A DNA stretch of 38,735 nt from Verrucomicrobiota bacterium (GCA_013820875.1 JACDHS010000038.1:1-38735), one strand, 5' to 3'. Counted from the first letter of the stretch, positions 22,015 to 30,490 are shown. The notes: generated from the sequence alone by a model not told the origin. A program made the numbers and translations.

Positions 22015-22596
22015 TCAATCCGCAAACGATATGTAGAGGTGACGCAAGAGCGCCTTTTTTAGATCAATCCAGTATCGATCCAGAGCTTCTCCCGAAACCG
22101 GGTCGGTTGTCTGGTTTTCTAACAAGCCTCCGTTTGCCACGACCAGGCGCGCTGAGATGGTGTTGCTTGAATGGACTGTGAGCAAAGCTCGACGCACTCC
22201 CAATCGACGCAGTTCCTGCAAGGCGAGCCGGAGCGTTTGTTTGCCATACCCTTTCCCTCGTTCTGACGCGCGCACGTAGTAGCCGATGTGACCGCCCGAT
22301 CGCAGCAATCGTTCGTTCAGCCGATGTCGCACACGCACAATTCCAACAACCCGATTTGCCTCGTTGACGATCCAATAACTTGTTTGTGGGACGAATTCTG
22401 CCGCAATCCGGGCGGGATCTTCAGCATCGCGACATTGGCGCAGAAAAACTTCGAGCGTGCACTCGCCACGACCGAAAGTGGTGCCAAAACAACGTGAATC
22501 TCCGTGCCCCAATTCCTTGAGAACCGCGTCGAGATCGGGTAACGCTCCTTCGGCCCAACTCGCGAGACGAAGGAATGTGGAGTCGTTGCCGGTCAT
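22015..22596 (-). CDS. GNAT-family N-acetyltransferase
   Basis: The 193-residue protein shows the GNAT core: strand 4 and motif A GGHIGYYVRASERGKGYGKQ (about 100-120), where RGKGYG binds the pyrophosphate of acetyl-CoA. Then come RRLGVRRALLTVHSSNTISA (motif B, with SNT and Ala before the conserved helix) and a terminal strand DRYWIDL. Residues SYWIVNEANRVVGIVRVRHR form the preceding strands. It should transfer an acetyl group to an amine; substrate cannot be predicted. The tail RRALLTVHSSNTISARLVVANGG is typical of the streptothricin/RimJ-like group with free-standing genes. No operon partners; it is followed by a 28-bp gap before an open region. Confidence 0.85.
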   Translation of the reverse strand: MTGNDSTFLRLASWAEGALPDLDAVLKELGHGDSRCFGTTFGRGECTLEVFLRQCRDAEDPARIAAEFVPQTSYWIVNEANRVVGIVRVRHRLNERLLRSGGHIGYYVRASERGKGYGKQTLRLALQELRRLGVRRALLTVHSSNTISARLVVANGGLLENQTTDPVSGEALDRYWIDLKKALLRHLYISFAD

Positions 22597-22645
22597 AAGT
22601 TAAGACATTGTTCGATGGATCGTTGAAGAGGAAATCAGTTCTTTC

Positions 22646-22698
22646 TATTTACACAAAATGCCCGACTGACTAGTGTGTAAAAAGTGAGGACCCTTTTT
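22646..22698 (+). repeat. Dispersed element, copy with complete left end
   Basis: The element reads tatttacacaaaatgcccga, a variable stretch, then gtaaaaagtgaggaccctttt. It lies 5 bp beyond the stop codon of the minus-strand lipoprotein gene at 22704. It shares both ends with the copies at 3738-3794 and 5281-5338 and, inverted, with 12441-12490. Confidence 0.7.
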
Positions 22699-22703
22699 AC
22701 AAT

Positions 22704-23591
22704 TCAAAGTTCAAGTGGATTACGATTGAAGCCGTTATTTGATAATGCCGTGGTCTTATGAAACTCCCTCCGTTGAATTCGATGACTGTTCTCTAAATAC
22801 CATGTTTTCATTTGGTTTCGCAGAAGATCCGGCTCATTCAAACTGCGCTGAGATGCCCAGGTCTGAACACTTTTAGGAAACTCTTTAGAATTGCAAATGA
22901 TTGATCGAATCACTTCAGCCGATCGAACGGATATGGGGTATTCGAGGAAATCTTCTCCGGCGAGATAAGGATCTGCTTCCTCTTCGATAAACAAATGACG
23001 AGCAATCATTTCCAACAATAAAGGGTTATTGGATTGCATTAACTTACGGAACGCTCGCCCCGCTTGGCCTGGCTGTTTGCTGTTGTACTGCTGCAATAGC
23101 CGCTTTTCGTCGTCTGTCGCTGTGTCTGAATCGAGAATCTTGATTTTATTTAGAGATGTTTCAATAACGGGCGGACGCCATGATTTTTCAGCGTCAAATT
23201 GCGGCTGACTACGCACCAGTTCACTACCGGTTTCGCAATGGACCGGAGTCGCGGAATTGATATTTCCTTCCACTCGCAAGCGCTTCCCGATGAGCGATTC
23301 CGGTTTCAGAATGCATTGGCGTTTATCCACCAGAACCACAGCAGGAGCAATCATTTGTCCTTTTGGAGAACGCAACGTCCCTTTGGCCTTTTCAGCAGTT
23401 GGGCCTGCCTCCAAGCTGAGCAACGCAACCTTCTGCGGTTTGCCGTCAAACGTATACAGCGTTTCCTCGCGGCACACTCCGTCCCACGTTCCCGACTGGC
23501 TAGGCATGCTCGCGCAACCTGCAGACAGTAAAAGAACAACGATGCTCAAAAGAGCTGAAATACATGTACATTTCCTATTCATCCTTTTCAT
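22704..23591 (-). CDS. Lipoprotein of unknown function
   Basis: The 295-residue protein has a signal peptide with lipobox LLSAGC (Cys26 or so after MKRMNRKCTCISALLSIVVL). It is probably a membrane-anchored periplasmic protein. Residues 30-130 look like beta strands (GTWDGVCREETLYTFDGKPQ, then RLRVEGNINSATPVHCETGS), similar to small OB-like lipoprotein domains. The C-terminal half is helical (LLEMIARHLFIEEEADPYLA). I recognise no family. The codon use is more A/T-rich than in the genes upstream. The dispersed element lies directly after the stop codon. Confidence 0.7.
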   Translation of the reverse strand: MKRMNRKCTCISALLSIVVLLLSAGCASMPSQSGTWDGVCREETLYTFDGKPQKVALLSLEAGPTAEKAKGTLRSPKGQMIAPAVVLVDKRQCILKPESLIGKRLRVEGNINSATPVHCETGSELVRSQPQFDAEKSWRPPVIETSLNKIKILDSDTATDDEKRLLQQYNSKQPGQAGRAFRKLMQSNNPLLLEMIARHLFIEEEADPYLAGEDFLEYPISVRSAEVIRSIICNSKEFPKSVQTWASQRSLNEPDLLRNQMKTWYLENSHRIQRREFHKTTALSNNGFNRNPLEL

Positions 23592-23736
23592 AGCTCAGAC
23601 AACGACCAACGAACCCTCATCAATCCAAAACCTTGTAAATGGCCCCCTGAAAGGACACAGCAAAGAGCAAATAGCCGACAGTTAAATTTTCAGCCCTTCG
23701 CCCCCGAGTGTAGTAGGTAATATCGCGAGGATCTAA

Positions 23737-24651
23737 TCACAAATCTTTACTTCGCTTTGCACTGAACACCCATTGCCCAAAGGCTGCACCCTTCTGAAAC
23801 ACGAGCTTGGGTAAACGGGGGTTGTTTGCAAATGGAACAGCAATCAACTCACCTCTCTCTAAATCCATAGATTCCACTTCATATGGAAACTTCAAATCGT
23901 TGTAGATGTTCAGATCAAGACCAGACGTTCCTCTCTCGTGAATGGTCACAGGATACTCGTTCTGGGAAAAGTCGCCTTCGACTTTCAAAAAACCGCCCTC
24001 CTTGAATACACCGCTTTCGTATTGGGTAGGAAAATGGATGTTCAAATGCTCCTTTATAAACGTGAAGGCTTCCAATGAATTGGTTAGTCTCCACATATTC
24101 CACGCACCTTTGATACCGTTCCGTTCGCGAAAATAAATAGTCCCTCCAGCAGCCACTACAATGTGGTTCTCATTCGTCTCGATCCCAAAGTGCTGCATGT
24201 TCGAAAGCAATTGTGAGCTGGATGAGATGGGTTCGATTTCTCCTGTTTTTTCCCAGCGGATAGAGAGGGTGCTACTCTTGTACATCCCGTCCTGCCAGCC
24301 CTGAGTAAACCGGGTTTCATTGATGAGTGTATCCCCGGTCGAAAGCTTTCTTGTGTGGGTTTGTGTCCGCTCCGCAGTGCGCTCGATACCGTTGGCCGAC
24401 GGCTGAGAGACCTGCACAAGAATCACTCCTGGTATGAGCACGAATACTGAGCCTACGCAGCCGAGCCAAAGAATGGTCGAACGCTCAACCAAAGGCGTTT
24501 TTTTGAAAAGCATCTTGTGTCCCAGATAGTAAACCACGCAAAAGACCATCGTGAGCGCCGCCACACTAATGATGAGGTAAATAATACTCACGGGCTTCAA
24601 GGAGGATAACTCACACCCTCTATGTTTGGAAACATTCTTCCAGCGGCACAA
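23737..24651 (-). CDS. Membrane protein of unknown function
   Basis: The 304-residue frame encodes two N-terminal transmembrane segments (IIYLIISVAALTMVFCVVYYL and TILWLGCVGSVFVLIPGVILV), followed by an external domain of about 200 residues rich in strands. The domain reads like a beta protein (SIRWEKTGEIEPISSSSQLL, then HIVVAAGGTIYFRERNGIKG). The start is uncertain: neither the first codon nor a GTG at 24591 has a ribosome binding site. No family recognised. A/T-rich and flanked by similar genes of the same orientation. Confidence 0.6.
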   Translation of the reverse strand: MCRWKNVSKHRGCELSSLKPVSIIYLIISVAALTMVFCVVYYLGHKMLFKKTPLVERSTILWLGCVGSVFVLIPGVILVQVSQPSANGIERTAERTQTHTRKLSTGDTLINETRFTQGWQDGMYKSSTLSIRWEKTGEIEPISSSSQLLSNMQHFGIETNENHIVVAAGGTIYFRERNGIKGAWNMWRLTNSLEAFTFIKEHLNIHFPTQYESGVFKEGGFLKVEGDFSQNEYPVTIHERGTSGLDLNIYNDLKFPYEVESMDLERGELIAVPFANNPRLPKLVFQKGAAFGQWVFSAKRSKDL

Positions 24652-24790
24652 CAGAGAAATTATTTATCACCGGATACGCACGAACTTGGTGGTCGAGGGA
24701 ACTTTGGGATGTCATTTCCGGAACCCCTAAAGAACAGGGAAGGCACTGCCAAGGGATCCTTTTATTGTTTCCCTCTTTACTTCAGGGACT

Positions 24791-25555
24791 CTAATCTTCA
24801 GTCACGACCTCCCGCACTTCCCCTGTTTCTTTATCAATCCAAACCTGCGCCAAGAATGATCCGCCTCGGGTGTTCGGTGGCAAATTGCTTGGAAAAGTCA
24901 CAATCCACATCCCAGCCCGCAAAGCCGTTGTTGGTTTCAGTCCTGCAATCTCAAATCCACTCTTTTCGAGATGTTTTGCCGCCCGGCTTATGGCTTTTGC
25001 AGCATCTAGCGAGTGGCCCACTCCGATTTCGCTCGTTTGGCTTTTCTCGGTTGTCTGGGGCTCGTCGGCATCATCGGCAGCTTCTACTAGGTTCTTCAGG
25101 TAACACCACTCTTTGATACCAGAATTGTAGGGGATTCCGCGCTCGTTATTACGCAAGTCAGACCCCCATGTAAATTTTGAATTGGCTACAAATTTTGAGT
25201 TCACAGTGAAGATAAATACCTGTGCTGGCCTGAATGTGCCCCAACCCCATTTTCGGACTGACTCGTAATAAATCGCCCGGTCAATTTCCTCTCCTCGCAA
25301 CTCGCCCCTAGCCATCGAAACTCCGTTCGTATCTACCAGCTCAAGAGAGCCGAACCCATGCCTGTTCGTATTTCCCGCGTGGGTTATAACCGCTACGGTG
25401 AACCTGAATTCATCTTCTGACTTTTGGACTTTTATTTTCAGAAATGGATGTTTTTTCAGCTTGTCCACCTTCATTTCGGAAATGGCGTAATACGCGTGCA
25501 GGTCGCTAGGCAAAAAGACGGAGAGCGTCAGAAAAAGAGAGAGAAGTATCTTCAT
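24791..25555 (-). CDS. Exported protein of unknown function
   Basis: The 254-residue protein begins with a clear Sec signal (KILLSLFLTLSVFLPSDLHA). The first 130 mature residues form a strand-rich domain (FLKIKVQKSEDEFRFTVAVI, then GFGSLELVDTNGVSMARGEL). Residues about 180-250 look like a PepSY-type alpha-beta unit (SLDAAKAISRAAKHLEKSGF, then MWIVTFPSN, then AQVWIDKETGEVREV). The helix, strand and QVWIDKETGEV strand order is typical of PepSY, but the match is weak. Function unknown, location periplasmic or extracellular. It ends 139 bp upstream of the next minus-strand gene. Confidence 0.65.
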   Translation of the reverse strand: MKILLSLFLTLSVFLPSDLHAYYAISEMKVDKLKKHPFLKIKVQKSEDEFRFTVAVITHAGNTNRHGFGSLELVDTNGVSMARGELRGEEIDRAIYYESVRKWGWGTFRPAQVFIFTVNSKFVANSKFTWGSDLRNNERGIPYNSGIKEWCYLKNLVEAADDADEPQTTEKSQTSEIGVGHSLDAAKAISRAAKHLEKSGFEIAGLKPTTALRAGMWIVTFPSNLPPNTRGGSFLAQVWIDKETGEVREVVTED

Positions 25556-25915
25556 AACCCTTAGCTAAGCTACGAGAGCCTCCATTCAATTACATTAGCT
25601 TTTTGCTCAGAGCACAAGAAGTTACCCAAAAGTCACACAAAACGATTTTCACGGCTCGAGTGGGAACAATGCTTTCGCCTTATTCGTTCTGGTGTGGATA
25701 CCCAAAAGATTCCAGAAATACCAAAAGCTGGTCGAATGATAGATGGAAATCCGTTCCGTTCTTGTCCATTGATGCTTATCAGTGCTCACTATACACAAAA
25801 ATGCGCAGTTGGATTTAAGTAAATACTGCCCCCTTTACGTCGGCTTATTGTTTGCTGTCGGTTTATGAATTCGAGCAGAATGGGCCGAACGTTGTCTCAA
25901 AGATAGATATCATCC
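25556..25915. other. Intergenic region between divergent genes
   Basis: This region must hold the promoters of the exported-protein gene (minus strand) and of the GspG-tailed gene (plus strand). No supported gene is present; a 71-codon open frame at 25603-25818 lacks support. A variant of the dispersed motif (actgccccctttacgtcgg, about 25826-25845) resembles gtcccttttacgttgg at about 6250. Confidence 0.45.
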
Positions 25916-27454
25916 ATGACCTTCCGCAAAAAAGTTGGCCTGGGCGGACTGCTGTTGCTGACGCTGTTGTGCGTCTTTGCAGTCGTTTCTCATTTCCGGG
26001 CGAAAGGGCGCCTGAAAGCCTACTACGCGGAGCTTGCGGCCAGCGGCGAGAAGGTCACGATTGCCGATCTCACCCCCGTTTTTCCGTACGACTCGAACGG
26101 AGCGCCAACGGTGCTCAAAATCAGCGGTGCGCTCAAGCTTGCCGAGTTCACGCCACCGATGATGAGCATGATCGCGCCGGGTGTGGCGAGAGTGGCTTGG
26201 GATCAGCCCGATTTGAGTATCGATTCCTCCTCAGCATCGTTTAAAGGGAAGACAAACGTGTGGGAGGCCCTAGCTGGTGCAGTCGATGGGCGAGAGGCTG
26301 AATTGGCTGAACTACGGAGCACGCTAACAAACTCGGCCTTTTATTTTTCATTGGATTACCAGCAAGGTTTTACGCTCCTTCTCCCGCACCTCGCGCCGTT
26401 GAAGAAAGTCGAACAACAACTTGTCAGTGCAATGATGTTTGACTTGCATCGACAACAGCACGATCTGGCGATGGCGAACCTCATGGCAGCGGTGGCATTG
26501 CCGCGTATTTATACGAATGAGCCGTTGATGATTTCTCAAATGGTTCGTTTTGCGCTGGAGTCCATTGCGATCCATGCAACCTGGGAAGCTTTGCAGTTCG
26601 ATGGCTGGAGCGAGGCTCAACTCGCCGCGTTGCAGAAAAATTGGGAAGGCATTGAGACGCTCGGCGACATCCAGTCGGCATTGCGCATGGAACGTGCCAT
26701 GGGCACATCATATTTCGACAGGATCCGACTGCATGGCTACTCGTCAACAATGAGCCTGACACCGCCACCAACCAGTCTGATAGACAGTTTGTCCGAGTTC
26801 ACAGAAGGAGCCGTCGAAAACCCGGGTGAGGCGCTACGGACCGCCGTCAACAAAACTGTGCTCTGGCAGTTTTGGAAATATATCTGGTCCTACGATGACG
26901 AGATCGAGTATTCCGAGTTTTTTCGTAGAACAATCCGGTCGATTGATACGGCAACTCGTAACGAAAACTTCGGACCAGTTATTGAGGAGCAGCGCGTTTA
27001 CACGGAGGACAACGAGGAAAATTATTTTGATTTCATGGACGAGCCGAACTGGGCGATGGGTCTCGGGCGGATGCCGCGTTTCTGGATGGGAAAATTCGTT
27101 ATTCGCGGGACAAACACCCGGACGATTCAACAGATCGCCGTCACCGCAATCGCGTTGAAGCGCTACCGTCTAAAGCACGGTCGTTATCCGCAAGGTTTGG
27201 AGAATCTTGTTCCGGACTATCTGTCGGAGTTGCCGCGCGACTATTTCGACGGACAGACATTACGTTACAAGCTCCAGCCCGATGGGAATTTTTTGCTCTA
27301 TTCCGTCGGGGAGGATTTGAAGGACGATGGCGGTGAGCCGACCACCAAAAATGGGAAACTGCACTGGCGCCAGGGCCTCGATCTGGTATGGCCGCGTGCC
27401 GCCACGCCGTCTGAGGTAACTGCTTCTCCATTAGCGACTATTAGCGAAGATTAG
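25916..27454 (+). CDS. Membrane-anchored protein with GspG-like C-terminal domain
   Basis: The 512-residue protein has one N-terminal membrane anchor (VGLGGLLLLTLLCVFAVVSHF) and a long helical external part. Residues 400-475 (IQQIAVTAIALKRYRLKHGR, then YPQGLENLVPDYLSELPRDY, then FDGQTLRYKLQPDGNFLLYS) match the C-terminal half of type II secretion major pseudopilins, including the YPxxLexLvP pattern and the strand with Asp residues. The pilin-like N-terminal helix is absent. Such fusions are frequent in Verrucomicrobiota and Planctomycetota; their role is not known. A truncated copy of the first 107 bp lies at 15612-15718. It is followed by a palindromic array rather than a terminator. Confidence 0.75.
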   Translation: MTFRKKVGLGGLLLLTLLCVFAVVSHFRAKGRLKAYYAELAASGEKVTIADLTPVFPYDSNGAPTVLKISGALKLAEFTPPMMSMIAPGVARVAWDQPDLSIDSSSASFKGKTNVWEALAGAVDGREAELAELRSTLTNSAFYFSLDYQQGFTLLLPHLAPLKKVEQQLVSAMMFDLHRQQHDLAMANLMAAVALPRIYTNEPLMISQMVRFALESIAIHATWEALQFDGWSEAQLAALQKNWEGIETLGDIQSALRMERAMGTSYFDRIRLHGYSSTMSLTPPPTSLIDSLSEFTEGAVENPGEALRTAVNKTVLWQFWKYIWSYDDEIEYSEFFRRTIRSIDTATRNENFGPVIEEQRVYTEDNEENYFDFMDEPNWAMGLGRMPRFWMGKFVIRGTNTRTIQQIAVTAIALKRYRLKHGRYPQGLENLVPDYLSELPRDYFDGQTLRYKLQPDGNFLLYSVGEDLKDDGGEPTTKNGKLHWRQGLDLVWPRAATPSEVTASPLATISED

Positions 27455-28112
27455 CGGTTAAACTGCGGTTTTCAGGTTTGTAGGTTAAAATTGCGATAAC
27501 CAGGGGAGCAATTCATAAGCAGAGCTTCTGTACAGAGCGACAGAAAGGCATTTCTCCGGAACATAGTTCCCGTCGGCGCGATGGGGTCTTTTTTGCGCGA
27601 AACAGGGTCCAAAACGGCGCGTCGCGGACCCCTTCACGAAAAAACAGGTCCAAAACCGGCCGTCACGGAGGCCTATTTTTTAAAAGGGCCTTTTTACGGA
27701 AAGTTTTGTTAACGATTTTTTAAAAAAGGCTTCGCGACGGAGATTCCTGAGCCCCTTTTTAAAAAAGGTGTCCGTGACGGCCGGTTTTGAGGCCATTTTA
27801 AAAAAAGGGCTCCAAAACGGCGCGTTTTGGACCTGTTTTTTCGTGAAAGGGTCCGTGACGCTCCGTTTTATACTATGTTTTGCGTGTTTAAGTCTTTGTA
27901 AGCCGCACGGGGAGAGGGTTTTCCGAAGATTGCGCCGTTTCACGCAGTCGGAAGACCGGTGGCGAAGAATTGGCCTCGAAACAGACGTAAAAACAGACCA
28001 AAGGATGATAAGGTTTTCTTGTTCAAGTGGCTCTAAACAAGCCTCGTGGATCGGGTCCGGTCAAACGAAGCTTGATTGTGGTCGGGGTGCGGGACAGGCT
28101 GAAGTTCACGTC
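27455..28112. other. Long intergenic region containing the palindromic array
   Basis: No gene is supported in this 658-bp interval. An open frame of the next gene reaches back to 27768, and a minus-strand frame covers 27680-27943, but both are repeat-derived peptides. The tandem array occupies 27568-27871. The 240 bp between the array and 28113 are unremarkable and must contain the promoter of the DUF3604 gene. Confidence 0.55.
27568..27871. repeat. Tandem array of eight 40-41-bp palindromic units
   Basis: Units start at about 27568, 27608, 27649, 27690, 27731, 27771, 27811 and 27852. Each has a 20-22-bp core that is itself an imperfect palindrome; the best is 27811-27831, tccaaaac...gttttgga around gcgcg. 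A spacer that is also self-complementary follows (cctgttttttcgtgaaagg, gccattttaaaaaaagg). Cores drift between tcc-aaaacgg- and tcc-gtgacgg-type sequence. The units at 27608 and 27852 are inverted versions of each other, so the array as a whole is also close to a palindrome. No cas genes and no conserved repeat of the CRISPR kind. Confidence 0.8.
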
Positions 28113-30128
28113 ATGAGCTGTTTTCGGAGACATTCCTTTGGTTTACCGGGCTGCATTGCCGCAGCCGCACTCTTCTTCTCAATCGCGTCCGCTCCGGCTG
28201 ATCCTCCTCCCAGGCCGGTGATGATTCCCGGTGTCACCTCCAGCGGCAGGGCTACTGTGTCTCCGGCGCAAGGTATCTCCGGCGAGTTCGGTGCCTGGAC
28301 AGTCAAGTTCACCGTCGGCAAAGAGGGGATCGAAACCGGTGGAGGCATTCGTGTGCAATTGCCGGATTCATGGCACTCCGGCCCAAGAAATTCGGCAAAC
28401 AGTTTGCAGTCCCGCGATCCAGCGAAACCTCACTACGTCCAGGCGCGCGTCTCCCGGTCGGGAGTCAAATTCGCTCACCTGGTGGAGTCGGAACGAAGCA
28501 ATGAGGAATTGATCAAGCATCCGAAACTTTCATTGGACGGACGGAACGAGCGATACGTTTTTGTTGTGCGCGTGCATTTGACCGAAGGCCGTTTGCAGGC
28601 AGGTGACACAATCTCGGTGATTTACGGCGAACGCTCTGGCGGCAGTCCGGGAATGTTGGCGGCCGCCATTGCTACCGATCAGGAACCGGTGCTTGTGGCG
28701 GTGGATACGACCGGTAAAAACACATTTCAACGGATAAAAAAGGAGCCGCAAATCCAGTCGCTTGCCGGAGAACCGGTAGAGATGCTCGTTCATGCTCCTT
28801 CGCAGGCTGTGCCGGGACGTCCGGTGCAGATGCTGGTGGCGCTATTGGACGCGCAATATAACCCGGTGATGCGCCCGGTGAAGTTGCGGCTTTCGCTCGT
28901 TACCGGGAACGGGTCGTTTTCGGCCAAAGTTAACGCGCGGCCCCGGAATGGCCGGATTCAGTTCAGTGTGACTCCCAGGAGTGTCGGAGTGTTGCGGGTG
29001 AAAGTTGAAGCACCCGACCTGAAACTCTCCGCGGTTTCGAATCCAACCGATGTCACTAAGGCCCTGCCGGAACGGAAGCTTTACTGGGGTGACATTCATT
29101 CCCATGCGCGGCTTAGCTGGGACGGCGTGGGAGATCGTTCCTTTGAATATGCGCGCCATATTACCGGCCTGGATTTTTATGCGCTCACCGACCACTCGAT
29201 TGAGCCGACCGGCGGCACAACGCGCGGCCTTTCGAAAGAGACCTGGGCTGAATCTGTCGCGCTGACGGAAAAATTTCATGACCCGCCTCACTTTGTGACG
29301 ATTCATGGCTACGAAGCTTCTTTTGACCGGCCGTATGGACATCACAATGTTTACTTTCGTGATCGGCCCGGGCCATTCATTTACCCGGAGCGAACGTCTC
29401 TGGATGAATTGTGGCAAATGGCCGCTGCCGGCGAGGTGCTCACGATTCCGCATCATACCGGCAAATTTCCCGGCGGAATTGATTTCGAGCATCATCATCC
29501 TGACTTCCGCCGGAACTTCGAAATCTATTCCGGGCACGGCTCCAGCGAAGTGTATGCTCCCGGTCAACCGCTTTCATTCGAACGCAGTAACTTCACCCAG
29601 CCATCACGGAGCCTGCCCGCGCCGACGTTCGCCCAGGATGCCTGGAAAAAGGGACTGCTTGTCTCAACCATCGCCGCGTCTGACGATCACCGCGGTCAAC
29701 CCGGTCAGCCTCACTTTGGACTCGCGGCAGTCCGCGCGCCGACCCTCACACGGAACGATGTTTTCCAATCGCTCCACGACCGGCACACTTATGGAACGAC
29801 CGGGGCAAAAGTCATCCTGGAGTTCTCGCTGAATGGTAGCCCAATGGGCAGTTCGGTGCAGGTTGATTCCGCACCGTTGTTGAAGGTCCGCGCGCTCGGA
29901 AGCGGGGTGATCGAAAGAGTCCAAATCCTGAAATGGCAGAAGTCGGCGGAGAAATTTGCCGTTCTGCATTCATGGCATCCCGATGCGCTCGATTTCGAGG
30001 GCGAATACCGGGATGAGGCGTTTACAGCGGGTGCGATCTATTATGTGCGCTTGCGACAAAAGGAACCGATCCGTGATCACCTCGTCAAGGCGTGGTCTTC
30101 TCCCATCTGGACGGAGAAGAAACATTGA
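28113..30128 (+). CDS. DUF3604 protein (PHP-like metal-dependent phosphoesterase fold), exported
   Basis: From the ATG at 28113 the protein has 671 residues and a signal peptide (LPGCIAAAALFFSIASAPAD). The frame is open upstream to 27768, but that part consists of array-derived codons. Residues 25-310 form a beta-rich region typical of DUF3604 N-termini. The metal site follows: YWGDIHSHARLSW (His329, His331), then YALTDHS, IHGYEASF, IPHHTGKFPGG and AASDDHRGQPG, all classic DUF3604/PHP motifs. The C-terminal region (about 560-670) is a beta sandwich. The family is predicted to bind two or three metal ions, but the substrate is not established. Upstream gene is 658 bp away; the alpha-2-macroglobulin gene follows after 362 bp. 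Confidence 0.85.
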   Translation: MSCFRRHSFGLPGCIAAAALFFSIASAPADPPPRPVMIPGVTSSGRATVSPAQGISGEFGAWTVKFTVGKEGIETGGGIRVQLPDSWHSGPRNSANSLQSRDPAKPHYVQARVSRSGVKFAHLVESERSNEELIKHPKLSLDGRNERYVFVVRVHLTEGRLQAGDTISVIYGERSGGSPGMLAAAIATDQEPVLVAVDTTGKNTFQRIKKEPQIQSLAGEPVEMLVHAPSQAVPGRPVQMLVALLDAQYNPVMRPVKLRLSLVTGNGSFSAKVNARPRNGRIQFSVTPRSVGVLRVKVEAPDLKLSAVSNPTDVTKALPERKLYWGDIHSHARLSWDGVGDRSFEYARHITGLDFYALTDHSIEPTGGTTRGLSKETWAESVALTEKFHDPPHFVTIHGYEASFDRPYGHHNVYFRDRPGPFIYPERTSLDELWQMAAAGEVLTIPHHTGKFPGGIDFEHHHPDFRRNFEIYSGHGSSEVYAPGQPLSFERSNFTQPSRSLPAPTFAQDAWKKGLLVSTIAASDDHRGQPGQPHFGLAAVRAPTLTRNDVFQSLHDRHTYGTTGAKVILEFSLNGSPMGSSVQVDSAPLLKVRALGSGVIERVQILKWQKSAEKFAVLHSWHPDALDFEGEYRDEAFTAGAIYYVRLRQKEPIRDHLVKAWSSPIWTEKKH

Positions 30129-30232
30129 TTAGAGTGATTTTTAGAATCATCCGAATTGGGCCAATCTGAAGTGTGATGGAACGGGCGAATCATTCAAGGG
30201 AAGAACTTTGCCGGTTTTTTGAAGGACGACCC

Positions 30233-30257
30233 GCAGTCATCGCAGCGCGATGACTGC
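30233..30257 (+). terminator. Perfect hairpin downstream of the DUF3604 gene
   Basis: Two exactly complementary 11-bp arms (gcagtcatcgc and gcgatgactgc) enclose a 3-nt loop, about 105 bp after the stop codon. There is no T-run after it, so it is a candidate for termination or RNA protection rather than a classic intrinsic terminator. Confidence 0.45.
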
Positions 30258-30323
30258 TACCTGGCGCGTCACGTTGTCATTAGGTCCGAAAATTACTTTC
30301 AGAAATGTTCTAAGGTTTTCTCG

Positions 30324-30368
30324 ATCTCACGCGTTGTCTTCATGTGAGACGTTGTCTTTGCGTGAGAT
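30324..30368. promoter_or_regulatory. Direct repeats inside an inverted repeat upstream of the alpha-2-macroglobulin gene
   Basis: Two tandem 18-bp copies (gttgtcttcatgtgagac and gttgtctttgcgtgagat) sit between perfect 9-bp inverted arms, atctcacgc (30324-30332) and gcgtgagat (30360-30368). The element ends about 122 bp before the start codon. Such spacing fits a regulator binding site, but no regulator is known. Confidence 0.35.
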
Positions 30369-30490
30369 GGCGGAGCCGGGAAACCGGTTATTCGCGCACT
30401 TCCCTATTTTGTGGAATTCTGAATGATGGGCAGCAAGGCGGCATTTTTGGCATCTAAGACATTTTGAAAATAATCAAATTGGGTTCTCCT

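Larger units (their letters stand above)
30129..30490. other. Intergenic region before the alpha-2-macroglobulin gene
   Basis: No gene is supported. A strong hairpin at 30233-30257 and a pair of 18-bp direct repeats at 30331-30367 are listed separately. The remainder is unremarkable. Confidence 0.5.

Noticed and set aside
25603-25818. 71-codon plus-strand open frame in the divergent intergenic region
   Set aside because: No ribosome binding site, no domain, and position in a promoter region argue against a gene.
27568-27871. CRISPR array
   Set aside because: Period is about 40 bp, but there is no constant repeat with variable spacers: both core and spacer are variations of palindromes, and there are no cas genes.
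27680-27943. Minus-strand open frame with repeating peptides (VTDPFTKK, VTDTFFKK)
   Set aside because: The peptide repeats reflect two units of the 40-bp DNA array (81 bp), and the symmetry of the DNA explains open frames on both strands. No start signal is seen.
28842-29567. Minus-strand open frame of 241 codons inside the DUF3604 gene
   Set aside because: The plus strand shows all DUF3604 metal-site motifs here; the minus-strand product has none.
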